This document shows, in pieces, positions 8,812 through 16,033 of a DNA stretch of 64,000 nucleotides; position 1 is the first letter of the stretch, and every line of letters starts with the position of its first letter. Source of the stretch: Streptomyces sp. PTY087I2 (GTDB lineage: Bacteria > Actinomycetota > Actinomycetes > Streptomycetales > Streptomycetaceae); the NCBI RefSeq assembly GCF_001687325.1, contig NZ_LZRD01000005.1:62001-126000 (forward strand), written 5' to 3'. A model generated the notes under the pieces. It was given only the letters and a program-made list of their open reading frames with translations. It searched no databases and was not told the origin of the DNA. A program made the translations under genes and the position numbers.

Positions 8812-8827
8812 AGATATATGCATATCT
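8812..8827. promoter_or_regulatory. AT-rich inverted repeat between the HTH and ATPase genes
   Basis: AGATAT (8812-8817) and ATATCT (8822-8827) are a perfect inverted repeat with a 4-bp centre, embedding the palindrome ATATGCATAT. It stands out in a GC-rich region and lies in the 237-bp divergent gap, about 105 bp before the ATPase start and about 120 bp from the HTH start. A plausible operator for the HTH regulator, inferred from position and symmetry. Confidence 0.45.
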
Positions 8828-8931
8828 TGGCCGAACGTCGTTACAGGGAGCTGCATCAATGGCAATCTGGCGCGAAGCACAATCCCGGCCGGCCGTCGGT
8901 CGGCCCGGGGCGGGAAAGGGGCGGTGTCGCC

Positions 8932-9363
8932 ATGGCGGACCATCAGGAAGCAACCGTCACTCTGCCGAGCGATCCGGTCTCGGTCTCCGCGGCCCGCAGA
9001 CATGTGGCGAAGACCCTGGCCGGATGGGGGATGCCCGACGACAGCGAGTTCGCCGACACCATCCGGCTGATCGTCTCGGAGCTGGCCACCAACGCCGTGC
9101 AGCACACGTTCGGCCAGTCGCCCACCTTCACCGTGGACCTGCGCCTCGAACGCGACGAGGAGCTGTATCTCGGCGTCACGGACAGTCACCCCCGGTGGCC
9201 CCAGAAACTGCCCGCCGCGGTACGGCAGGACAACGGCCGGGGGATGGTCATCATCCGGATGCTGGCCAAGGAGCGAGGCGGACGGCTCCAGGTCACGCCG
9301 ACCGCCGAGGGCGGCAAGACGGTCTGGATCGCGCTGCCTTGGGTGGTCGCGGTCCAGAGCTGA
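8932..9363 (+). CDS. RsbW-like anti-sigma-factor-type ATP-binding protein
   Basis: A 143-residue single-domain GHKL ATPase. The N box is LIVSELATNAVQHTFG (about residues 46-61), with the metal-binding Asn. The G1-type motif is the D in VTDSHPRWP and the G2-type motif is DNGRGMVIIRMLA; a final GGKTVWIALPW resembles the closing strand of the fold. Such proteins usually bind and phosphorylate partner anti-anti-sigma factors or sequester sigma factors. None of those partners is nearby; instead it is divergent from the HTH/DUF397 pair, the typical third member of that module. The ATG at 8932 follows GGGAAAGGGGCGG. Confidence 0.88.
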   Translation: MADHQEATVTLPSDPVSVSAARRHVAKTLAGWGMPDDSEFADTIRLIVSELATNAVQHTFGQSPTFTVDLRLERDEELYLGVTDSHPRWPQKLPAAVRQDNGRGMVIIRMLAKERGGRLQVTPTAEGGKTVWIALPWVVAVQS

Positions 9364-9442
9364 CGTTACGGTCCGGGCCTCGGCGGGCCGGCCGGTGGCG
9401 GCGCGGTCCGGGGCTGGCGTTACGGTCCGGACTTCGGCGGTC
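9359..9442. repeat. Two direct repeats of about 30 bp after the ATPase gene
   Basis: Units at 9359-9388 and 9413-9442 share GCTG(A/G)CGTTACGGTCCGG followed by a CTTCGGCGG-like end, with a period of 54 bp. The first unit includes the ATPase stop codon. The rest of the 200-bp gap to the convergent LysR gene is CCGG-rich without a recognisable gene. Confidence 0.6.
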
Positions 9443-9564
9443 CGACCGCCGCCCCGGTCCGGAGCCGACCGGGCCGGATCCCACGCTGACCGGCCGGAGT
9501 GGACCCGACGGGTGACCCGGTCGCCGGCGGAGCCTGGAGGGCCGAGCCGGCCGGCCGGCTCGGG

Positions 9565-10506
9565 TCAGCCCGACGGGGGCCGGTTCGGCCCCGGCGCCGT
9601 GCCTCCGCGGCCGAATCCGCTGCGCAGCAGCGCGAGCAGCGTCGCGGCGGCCGCGCTCGACCGGTCGCCCCGGTGCACCACGGAGATCGTCCGGCGGAAC
9701 GACGCGGGCTCCAGCCTCCGTACGGACAGCGGGGCCGGTGCCATCGAGGCGACCATCTCCGGCACCACCGCCACGCCGAGCCCCGCGCTGACCAGCGCGC
9801 ACACCAGCGCGTACCCCGGTGATTCGCAGACCACCGCGGGCGTCGCCCCCACCGCGGCGAGCGCGTCCTCGACCCCGCGCCGGGGCGGATGGGTCGGCGC
9901 ACTGCTGATCAGCGGCCGCCCCGCCAGCTCCCCGACCGGCAGCCGCCCGGTGCCCTCGGCGAGCCGGTGCCCCACCGATGTGACCAGCACCAGCTCCTCG
10001 ACCAGAAGGGGGTCGACGAGCACGCCCGCCGGCGGCGGCCCGACCGCTCCCGGTTCGTAGGCGTGCGTCAGGGCGAGGTCCACCTCGCCCGCGGCCACGG
10101 CGGCGATCCCGCCGGGCGGTTCGTGGTCGGCGACGGCCAGCTCGACCTCGGGGTGGGCCCGCCGGAAGGCGCTGAGGACGGGCGGCAGCAGATGGATCCC
10201 GGCCGTCGTGAACGTCCCCACCCGCAGCCTGCCGCCCGAGAGCCCGGCCAGCCGCGCCAGCTCGTGCCGCGCCTGGTCCAGTTCGTCCAGTACCCGGCGG
10301 GCCCGGCCCGCCAGCAGCTCGCCCGCCGCCGTCAGCCGCGCCCCGCGATGGTGGCGTACCAGCAGCGCCGCCCCCGCCTCCCGCTCCAGCTTGGCCAGCT
10401 GCTGCGAGAGCGCGGGCGCGGTGTAGCCGAGGCGGGCGGCGGCCCGGGTGATCGATCCGGCCTCCGCGACCGCCACCAGCGCCGCGAGCCGTGTCGGGTC
10501 GTACAT
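9565..10506 (-). CDS. LysR-family transcriptional regulator
   Basis: A 313-residue protein. The N-terminal winged helix-turn-helix is LAALVAVAEAGSITRAAARL and YTAPALSQQLAKLEREAG; the usual LysR effector domain follows (GRLRVGTFTTAGIHLLPPVL, then VAVVPEMVA). It is transcribed divergently from a LysE-type exporter with only 74 bp between the starts, the classical arrangement in which a LysR protein activates an amino-acid or metabolite exporter in response to its substrate (as in LysG/LysE). The effector is not predictable. Confidence 0.92.
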   Translation of the reverse strand: MYDPTRLAALVAVAEAGSITRAAARLGYTAPALSQQLAKLEREAGAALLVRHHRGARLTAAGELLAGRARRVLDELDQARHELARLAGLSGGRLRVGTFTTAGIHLLPPVLSAFRRAHPEVELAVADHEPPGGIAAVAAGEVDLALTHAYEPGAVGPPPAGVLVDPLLVEELVLVTSVGHRLAEGTGRLPVGELAGRPLISSAPTHPPRRGVEDALAAVGATPAVVCESPGYALVCALVSAGLGVAVVPEMVASMAPAPLSVRRLEPASFRRTISVVHRGDRSSAAAATLLALLRSGFGRGGTAPGPNRPPSG

Positions 10507-10515
10507 GAAAGCGTT

Positions 10516-10556
10516 CCTTTAGGCAGACCCAGAAGATTGCAAGTACACGCTAAAGG
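10516..10556. promoter_or_regulatory. Inverted repeat between LysR and LysE genes
   Basis: CCTTTAG (10516-10522) and CTAAAGG (10550-10556) are perfectly inverted 7-mers separated by 27 bp, in the 74-bp gap between the LysR start (10506) and the exporter start (10581). Two spaced half-sites like this suit a LysR tetramer bound across both promoters. Assignment is positional. Confidence 0.5.
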
Positions 10557-10580
10557 CTCCGCAGGTCCAAGGTGGACCTC

Positions 10581-11237
10581 ATGGACGCACAACTCATCGC
10601 CTTCACCGGGGTCGCCGCCGGCATGGTCGCGCTGCCCGGCGCCGACTTCACCGTCGTCGTACGCAACGCCCTGGCCTCCCGCACCGCGGGCCTGGCCTCG
10701 GCGGTCGGCGTCGCCGGGGGACTGCTCGTGCACACCGCGCTCGCGGTCGCCGGACTCGCCGCGGTGCTGGTGACGATGCCCGTGCTCTTCCGCACCGTCC
10801 AGCTGCTCGGCGGCGCGTACGTCCTGTACCTCGGGCTCAGCGCGCTGTACGCGATCCGCCGCCGAGCGCAGGACGGCTCGGGCCCGCCTTCCGGCGCCCC
10901 GGAGGGCGAGCCCGAGCGGCCCGCGCCCAGGGAGTTCGGGCGCGCGCTGCGCCAGGGGTTCCTGACGAACGCGCTCAACCCGAAGGCCCCGGTCCTCTTC
11001 CTCAGTCTGCTGCCGCAGTTCGTGCCCGACGGTCAGCCGCCGCTGCCCAGGACCCTGTTGCTCGCGGCCCTGGTGGTGGTGCTGGCGCTGATCTGGTTCC
11101 CGGCCGTCGCCCTGCTGGTGGACCGGCTGGGCCGGTGGCTGCGCCGCCCGCGTACCGCCCGCGCCATCGAGGGCGGCAGCGGGGTGGCGCTCACCGGTCT
11201 GGGACTCGCCCTGGTCACCGGCCCGCTGCTGCGCTGA
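10581..11237 (+). CDS. LysE-family amino acid exporter
   Basis: A membrane protein of about 218 residues with the N-terminal LysE pattern: a first hydrophobic segment, then MVALPGADFTVVVRNALASR, followed by GVAGGLLVHTALAVAGLAAVL, LLGGAYVLYLGLSALYAIRR and, after a charged cytoplasmic loop rich in Pro/Glu, FLTNALNPKAPVLFLSLLPQFV. About six membrane segments are visible. The family exports basic or other amino acids and small metabolites. The ATG at 10581 is chosen because AAGGTGGA lies just upstream; a GTG at 10572 is an alternative. Regulated most likely by the divergent LysR protein. Confidence 0.9.
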   Translation: MDAQLIAFTGVAAGMVALPGADFTVVVRNALASRTAGLASAVGVAGGLLVHTALAVAGLAAVLVTMPVLFRTVQLLGGAYVLYLGLSALYAIRRRAQDGSGPPSGAPEGEPERPAPREFGRALRQGFLTNALNPKAPVLFLSLLPQFVPDGQPPLPRTLLLAALVVVLALIWFPAVALLVDRLGRWLRRPRTARAIEGGSGVALTGLGLALVTGPLLR

Positions 11238-11319
11238 GCCGGCCGCGGGCAGCGGGCGGTGCGCGCAAGGGAAGGAGGGCAGGGGCAGTGCCGCAAGGAA
11301 AGAGCGTCCGGTCGGTGGG

Positions 11320-11793
11320 TCAGCGGACCCGTCCGTACCAGACGCTCTTGGACCAGATTTTCGCCAGTCGCACCACGTCCCCCGATTTGGGGGAGTGCCA
11401 GATCTTCCCGGCCCCGGCGTAGATGCCCACGTGGTAGACGCTGCGCCCCGAATGGAAGAAGACGAGGTCGCCGCGTTTGCGCTGCGACTTCGGAATATGG
11501 CGGGTCTTGTTGTACTGCTGTTGTGCCGTGCGGGGAAGCTTCTTGCCGGCCTTCTTGAACGAGTAGAGCGTCAGCCCCGAACAGTCGAAGCGGCTGGGGC
11601 CCGCCGCTCCGTACTTGTAGGGAGCCCCCTTCTTCGACGCGGCGATCTTCAGGGCCTTCGTCGAGTGGGAGGTGGCGGCCTCGGCGTCGCTCACCAGACC
11701 GGGCGCCAGCATCGAGGACGTCACGGCCAGGGTGAGCGCCGAAGCCGTACCGACCCGGGCGAACAGAGACGGGACATGAACCTGCGCAGACAT
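11320..11793 (-). CDS. Secreted NlpC/P60 cell-wall peptidase
   Basis: A 157-residue protein with a Sec signal: MSAQVHVPSLFARVGTASAL, hydrophobic stretch, then cleavage near DAEAATS (about residue 40). The mature part is a single NlpC/P60 domain with the catalytic Cys in FDCSGLTLYSF, a His in YHVGIYAGAGKIWH and the third polar residue downstream. It cleaves peptide stems of peptidoglycan (gamma-D-glutamyl-diaminopimelate bonds in the family). No SH3 or coiled-coil domain is attached, so it is a minimal form. Expression is likely governed by the c-di-AMP riboswitch in its leader. RBS GAAGGG precedes the ATG at 11793. Confidence 0.93.
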   Translation of the reverse strand: MSAQVHVPSLFARVGTASALTLAVTSSMLAPGLVSDAEAATSHSTKALKIAASKKGAPYKYGAAGPSRFDCSGLTLYSFKKAGKKLPRTAQQQYNKTRHIPKSQRKRGDLVFFHSGRSVYHVGIYAGAGKIWHSPKSGDVVRLAKIWSKSVWYGRVR

Positions 11794-11799
11794 GCGCAA

Positions 11800-11940
11800 C
11801 CCTTCGTCAGCCGCCTGTGAAGGATGACCTGTCGGGTTCGGGCTGGCGAAGTTGCCCGGCCGCGTCGCGGCTTCACCCCGAGGGCTTCCCGGTCTCCCGG
11901 TCGGCCCGTTGTGCTCGGGTCCTCCACTCCTGCCGATCCA
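11800..11940 (-). ncRNA. c-di-AMP riboswitch (ydaO/yuaA type)
   Basis: On the minus strand the leader of the NlpC/P60 gene contains, in order, GGACCCGAGCACAAC (near 11909-11923), CGGGGTGAAGCCGCGACGCGG (from 11880), then GCCGGGCAACTTCGCC, CCGAACCCGACAGGTCATCC and CACAGGCGGCTGACGAAGGG ending at 11800. These are the conserved blocks of ydaO-class aptamers as found before streptomycete rpf and NlpC/P60 hydrolase genes. The 3' end overlaps the GAAGGG ribosome binding site, so ligand binding could control translation as well as transcription. Known members shut off cell-wall hydrolase expression when c-di-AMP is high. Confidence 0.88.
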
Positions 11941-12349
11941 CTTCTGTCGACCAGTCATCCGGGCGGCGGCAGGACTCGGCGTCCGCCCGGACCGCCCCGC
12001 CGCGGCGGCGGGGGCTTGTCGTCCCAGGGATCTTGACGCACTCCGTGCCGGATTTCCGAGCTGAAACGGCGATTTGTGAGTCTCCTCACCACTGATCCAT
12101 TCAGGTGGACAGGCCGGATTCGCGCCCGCCGTCGAGCCCGGCGCACACCCTCGTACCAGGGACGAAAGGACGCATTTCGAGTACGGGCCGCGCTCCGAAC
12201 GCAAGTTGGGCCGTCGCTCGCACGGGTGACCGTCTACGCCGAACGAGCGAGGAAAAATGATCGCGGGATCGGGCGTGTCGTGCGGCGGTCCGGCCGGTCC
12301 GCTCCCGTAAGGCGCTCCCGGCGTGCGAGGCGGGTCAGTTCACTGCGGG
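11941..12349. other. Gene-free stretch upstream of the riboswitch
   Basis: No convincing gene is seen. The part nearest the riboswitch should hold the NlpC/P60 promoter; a GC-rich self-complementary block (about 11990-12014) lies in it. A 17-codon frame at 12257-12310 with AGGA before its ATG is noted separately as unsupported. Confidence 0.5.
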
Positions 12350-12670
12350 TCAGCTCGCCGGCGGCCGGTTCGCCGGCGGAGGCATCGCGACCCGGCCCGC
12401 CCGGCGCTCCCCGTCCAGGACGCGCAGGGCTCGCGCCAGGGTGGCGGCGTGCAGCCGTGACTCGCCGCGCTCGTGCATCAGGGCCAGCGCGTCGCGCAGC
12501 GCCGCCGCCCCGGAGGCCAGGGCCTGGGCGGCCCGCAGCGCGCTGTAGGTGTCGCCGCCGTGGGCCGGGTTGATGCGGCCCACCTGGTCGAGCACGGCCA
12601 GGTAGCAGTCGACGAACTCGCCCTCGGCGCGGGTCAGTGCGGGCAGGGGCGGGAACTCGGGTGGCTCCAT
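12350..12670 (-). CDS. Conserved-looking hypothetical protein next to clpP
   Basis: A 106-residue, Ala-rich, helical protein not recognised as a named family. It begins MEPPEFPPLPALTRAEGEFV and is predicted almost entirely alpha-helical, with a central heptad-like run (DTYSALRAAQALASGAAALR and LALMHERGES) and a basic C-terminal third (LARALRVLDGERRAGR). There is no signal peptide or membrane segment. It follows the ClpP gene in the same direction after 51 bp, so it may be co-transcribed and functionally linked, but this is only context. Confidence 0.62.
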   Translation of the reverse strand: MEPPEFPPLPALTRAEGEFVDCYLAVLDQVGRINPAHGGDTYSALRAAQALASGAAALRDALALMHERGESRLHAATLARALRVLDGERRAGRVAMPPPANRPPAS

Positions 12671-12721
12671 CGGCGTTTCACCTCGCGTCGTACGGCGCCG
12701 GTCGTACGGCGGCCGGGTGGG

Positions 12722-13327
12722 TCAGCGGTTCTCCACGACGTGGTCGACCAGCCCGTAGGCGAGGGCGGCCCGCGCGTCGAGGATGGTGTCGCGCTCGATG
12801 TCGGCGGTGATCTGCTCCGCGGTCCGGCCCGTGTGCCGGACGAGCATGGCCGCGAACATCTCGCGGGTACGCACCAGTTCGCGCGCGTGGATCTCCAGGT
12901 CGGACGGCTGGCCCCGCAGCGGCTCCTCCAGTGCGGGCTGCTGAATGACTACCCGCGCACCGGGCAGCGCATGTCGCCGCCCCTGCGCCCCGGCCGCCAG
13001 CAGGGCCGCCGCGTAGGAGCCCGCCTGCCCCAGGCAGAAGGTCTCCACCGGGCAGGTGAGGTAGCGCATCGTGTCGTAGACCGCCGCCATCGCCTGGAAC
13101 GTACCGCCGGGGGAGTTGATGTACAGCGACAGGGGCCGGTCCGGATCGGCGTGCTCCAGATACATGAGCTGGGCGATGAGGTCGCTCGCGGCGGTGTCGT
13201 CGACCGGACTCCCGAGGAAGACGATCCGCTCGGACAGCAGCTTGGAGTACGGGTCCTGCGTGCGGGTCCCGGTCGCGGTGCGCTCGGTGAACTCGGGAAG
13301 GACGTAGCGGGCGGCGGGGCGGATCAT
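12722..13327 (-). CDS. clpP: ClpP-family serine protease paralogue lacking the catalytic His
   Basis: A 201-residue ClpP fold most like the additional ClpP paralogues of Streptomyces (ClpP3/ClpP4 type): [32 protein letters not shown], the nucleophile Ser104 in [15 protein letters not shown], and Asp180 in [19 protein letters not shown]. The normal catalytic His of the IHQP motif is Gln129: codons at 12938-12943 are CAG CAG, giving [11 protein letters not shown]. The subunit is therefore expected to be proteolytically dead or strongly impaired but still able to assemble. RBS AGGAGAGAGG supports the ATG at 13327; an upstream in-frame start at 13375 is less likely. No partner clp gene lies beside it. 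Confidence 0.9.
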   Translation of the reverse strand: MIRPAARYVLPEFTERTATGTRTQDPYSKLLSERIVFLGSPVDDTAASDLIAQLMYLEHADPDRPLSLYINSPGGTFQAMAAVYDTMRYLTCPVETFCLGQAGSYAAALLAAGAQGRRHALPGARVVIQQPALEEPLRGQPSDLEIHARELVRTREMFAAMLVRHTGRTAEQITADIERDTILDARAALAYGLVDHVVENR

Positions 13328-13385
13328 GGCGTGCCTCTCTCCTGGAGCTGACCATTCGTCCGGGCGTCCCGTCATCCGTAAAAAA

Positions 13386-13400
13386 TGTACAGGACGTACA
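13386..13400. promoter_or_regulatory. TGTACA-type operator of the YefM-like antitoxin
   Basis: TGTAC (13386-13390) and GTACA (13396-13400) are inverted around 5 bp; the left arm is also a complete TGTACA hexamer. It sits immediately before the GAAGG ribosome binding site of the antitoxin gene. YefM/Phd antitoxins of E. coli and Streptomyces are known to bind TGTACA-cored palindromes in their own promoters, so autoregulation is likely. Confidence 0.6.
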
Positions 13401-13410
13401 GAAGGTTATG

Positions 13411-13734
13411 ATGGTGACTATGGCCTACGAGATTCCGGTGACGCAAGCACGGGCAGAGCTCGCCGAACTGATCAACCGCGTCGTCTACGGCGGTGAACGC
13501 GTCGTGGTGACCCGGCACGGCAAGCCGCTCGTCGCGCTGGTCTCCGCCGCCGACCTGCAACGACTCGAAGCGGAGGAGTCCGCGGCCGAGGAGCAGGTGA
13601 TCAGCTCGGTCTCCTCGATCGGCTCCGCGCCATCCGCTCAGGGCGAACGGCGCAGGTTCGGCATCGCCGCCGAGCACCGCCCCCAGGACGGCCACGGTCA
13701 CGCCAACCGCAACGACGACGGCCGGGACGCCTGA
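13411..13734 (+). CDS. Phd/YefM-family antitoxin without adjacent toxin
   Basis: About 107 residues. The N-terminal 60 residues match the Phd/YefM DNA-binding and dimerisation domain: AYEIPVTQARAELAELINRV, then VVVTRHGKPLVALVSAADL. The following acidic helix (EAEESAAEEQVISSV) normally engages the toxin. After that comes a poorly ordered His/Asp/Asn-rich tail (GHGHANRNDDGRDA). GAAGG is spaced 5 bases from the ATG at 13411; ATG codons at 13408 and 13420 are alternatives. No RelE/YoeB or Doc gene follows: a terminator hairpin begins 24 bp after the stop. It is therefore an orphan antitoxin in this window. Confidence 0.85.
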   Translation: MVTMAYEIPVTQARAELAELINRVVYGGERVVVTRHGKPLVALVSAADLQRLEAEESAAEEQVISSVSSIGSAPSAQGERRRFGIAAEHRPQDGHGHANRNDDGRDA

Positions 13735-13757
13735 CGTCGGACTGCCCCGCGACAGCA

Positions 13758-13798
13758 CGAAGCCGGGTGCCCTCCCTGAGGAGGCGCACCCGGCTTCG
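13758..13798. terminator. Bidirectional terminator hairpin
   Basis: A perfect 13-bp stem, CGAAGCCGGGTGC (13758-13770) with GCACCCGGCTTCG (13786-13798), around a 15-nt loop. It lies between the convergent ends of the antitoxin gene (13734) and the membrane protein gene (13818), so it can serve both. Confidence 0.85.
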
Positions 13799-13817
13799 GC
13801 GCGTCCGGATCCGGTGC

Positions 13818-14816
13818 TCAGCCGGTCAGGGCCGGCTCCCGGGCGGGCCCGGCGGACTCGGCAGCCGTCGGCTCGACGGCCTTCGGTGTCCGCCGCGCGA
13901 ACAGCACCGCCGCCAGTCCGAGCACCGACCACAGTGAGAGCGTCAGGAGGGGCCCGCCCGCCGCGCTCCCGTCGAAGAAGGCGACCGAGCGGAGCAGGGA
14001 GCCGCCCGCGCCCGGCGGGAGCCACTGGCCGATCATGCCGACCGGTTCGGGCAGCAGCTGCGGTGCGCTGGTGACGCCGGAGAAGGAATTGCCCAGCAGA
14101 ACCATCAGCAGGGCGCCGAGCCCGATGCCGCCCGTCCCGAACAGGGCGGCGAGTCCTGCCACCCCTGAACCGATGGCCAGCACGGTGAGCCCGAGCACCC
14201 CCGCCTCCGTCCACCAGTCGCCCGTGATCACGCCGAGCCAGCTGTGGGTCACGGCCGTGGCGGCAAGCCCCACCAGGGCGGACGCCGCGAGCAGGGTCAA
14301 CGCGGCCCGCGCCCCGCGCAGCCCCATGAGGGTGACGACGGCTCCGGCCGCCATTCCCGCCAGGGCCAGCGGCAGGACACTCGCGCCGAGTGCGCTGCCG
14401 CGCGGGTCCCCGGTCGGCGCGGCCACCACATCGGTGACCTTGACCTGCGTGCCCTCCGGGGCGGACGCGGTCACGGCCTCGCGCAGCAGCTGGGAGACGA
14501 CCGGGCTCGCCGCCGACGCGGTGAGCAGGTGCGGCCCCTGCGGGGTGGCGACGACGGCTCCGTATACGACCCGGTCCTCGATCGCGGCGCGGGCGGCGGC
14601 CTCGTCCTCGTAACGGTGCACCTCGAAGGCGCCCTCGCGCTGCTCGAACCGCTGCTCCAGCTGCTCGGCGGCCGGCGCCGCACCCGCCACGCCGACCGGG
14701 AGGTCGCGTGGCGCGATCCGGGCGGCGGGCCAGGCGAAGGCCCAGAGGGCGAGGGTCACCATCAGGGGGACCAGCAGGATCACCGCCACCGCGCGGCGGT
14801 TGGGTGCGGTGGACAT
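13818..14816 (-). CDS. ABC-2-type / YhgE-like membrane protein
   Basis: A 332-residue membrane protein. One N-terminal transmembrane segment (VILLVPLMVTLALWAFAWP) is followed by an extracytoplasmic domain of about 120 residues (RDLPVGVAGAAPAAEQLEQR to SALGASVLP) and then five or six hydrophobic segments. This layout fits ABC-2 permease-like or DUF3533/YhgE proteins that export small molecules or lipids. No ATPase gene is adjacent. The divergent TetR gene and its repeats make this the likely regulated target, an arrangement common for drug-efflux genes. Confidence 0.8.
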   Translation of the reverse strand: MSTAPNRRAVAVILLVPLMVTLALWAFAWPAARIAPRDLPVGVAGAAPAAEQLEQRFEQREGAFEVHRYEDEAAARAAIEDRVVYGAVVATPQGPHLLTASAASPVVSQLLREAVTASAPEGTQVKVTDVVAAPTGDPRGSALGASVLPLALAGMAAGAVVTLMGLRGARAALTLLAASALVGLAATAVTHSWLGVITGDWWTEAGVLGLTVLAIGSGVAGLAALFGTGGIGLGALLMVLLGNSFSGVTSAPQLLPEPVGMIGQWLPPGAGGSLLRSVAFFDGSAAGGPLLTLSLWSVLGLAAVLFARRTPKAVEPTAAESAGPAREPALTG

Positions 14817-14871
14817 GAGAGGCCTCGATTCGTGCGACGGGCGGGGAATCCAAAGAAGGATGAATCCAAAG

Positions 14872-14950
14872 AGAAGGATCGTTCGTTTTACGACTGGTTC
14901 CCACTGTCGGCACGCCTCGTTCGATTGTCAAGAAGGAACGTTCGTTTTAG
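14872..14950. promoter_or_regulatory. Two 20-bp direct repeats, candidate TetR operators
   Basis: AGAAGGATCGTTCGTTTTAC (14872-14891) and AGAAGGAACGTTCGTTTTAG (14931-14950) match at 18 of 20 positions and are 59 bp apart, one near each end of the divergent gap between the membrane protein (start 14816) and the TetR gene (start 14960). The right copy contains the palindrome GAACGTTC. Two promoter-proximal copies suggest that the TetR protein represses both genes. Confidence 0.6.
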
Positions 14951-14959
14951 GTTGAGGTC

Positions 14960-15580
14960 ATGGCCCGCGTATCCCAGGAACACCTCGACGCCCGCCGCCG
15001 TCAGATCCTCGACGGCGCGGCGCGCTGCTTCGCCCGCAACGGTTTCCACGCCACGTCCATGCAGGACGTCCTCAAGGAGGTGGGGCTGTCCGCCGGAGCG
15101 GTCTACCGCTACTTCCCCGGCAAGGAGGACATCATCGCGGCCATCACCGAGGAGGCCTTCGTCGTCGTGCGCGGCGCCTTCGAGGAGGCTGCCCGTATGA
15201 CGCCGCCGCCCACCCCGGACGCGCTGCTCAGCCGGGTGCTCGGCGGGGTGCTCGCGGGACGGGTGTACGGGCTGGAGCGCCGCACCTTCGCCGCGCTCGT
15301 GGTCCAGCTCTGGTCCGAGACGCTGCGCGACGGACGGCTCGCCGCACTCCTCGACGAGGGGTACGCCACCATGCGCCTGGCCTGGGTGAAGCTCGTCGAC
15401 GCCTACCGTTCCGCGGGGATCCTGGGAAGCGACGTGCCCGACGACCATGTGGCGCGCACGATGATCGCGGCGGCGCAGGGCTTCATCGTGCAGGAGGCGC
15501 TGTTCGGGGACGTACGCCCCGAGGTGGTGGAGAACGGGTTGCGCGGTCTGATGTCCATCACCCCGCAAAAGATCAGTTAA
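14960..15580 (+). CDS. TetR-family transcriptional regulator
   Basis: A 206-residue protein. The N-terminal HTH is typical: RRRQILDGAARCFARNGFHA, TSMQDVLKEVGLSAGAVYRY, FPGKEDIIAAI. The C-terminal ligand domain (VRGAFEEAARMTPPPTPDAL through FIVQEALFG) is helical and not diagnostic. Located 143 bp from the divergent membrane protein gene with near-identical 20-bp repeats before each gene. Role inferred: ligand-released repressor of the membrane protein and itself. Confidence 0.92.
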   Translation: MARVSQEHLDARRRQILDGAARCFARNGFHATSMQDVLKEVGLSAGAVYRYFPGKEDIIAAITEEAFVVVRGAFEEAARMTPPPTPDALLSRVLGGVLAGRVYGLERRTFAALVVQLWSETLRDGRLAALLDEGYATMRLAWVKLVDAYRSAGILGSDVPDDHVARTMIAAAQGFIVQEALFGDVRPEVVENGLRGLMSITPQKIS

Positions 15581-15635
15581 CGCAATGGAAAAACTTCCGC
15601 CCTAACGTGCAATGCCTGGTCGCGAGGGTGTCGTT

Positions 15636-15668
15636 CCCGTTCAACGAGTTGTTGAACGGGGATAGTGT
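15636..15668 (+). promoter_or_regulatory. Urease promoter overlapped by a perfect palindrome
   Basis: CCCGTTCAAC (15636-15645) and GTTGAACGGG (15651-15660) form a 10-bp perfect inverted repeat with a 5-bp centre. A -10 candidate TAGTGT (15663-15668) lies 17 bp after TTCAAC (15640-15645), which is inside the left arm and could be the -35. A protein bound to the palindrome would cover the -35 and spacer, so repression is expected. ureA starts 50 bp downstream. Confidence 0.55.
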
Positions 15669-15717
15669 CCCGCTGCGTCCGGAGCCGGAGCCGGGCGGAA
15701 GACGATGAGGTGGAAGC

Positions 15718-16020
<303 letters not shown>

Positions 16021-16033
16021 CGGGGGAGCGCCG

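Noticed and set aside
12257..12310. A 17-residue frame (MIAGSGVSCGGPAGPLP) with AGGA before the ATG
   Set aside because: The RBS is short, the product is Gly/Pro low complexity, and there is no terminator or neighbour support. It is within chance expectation, unlike the 19-residue frame at 57717.
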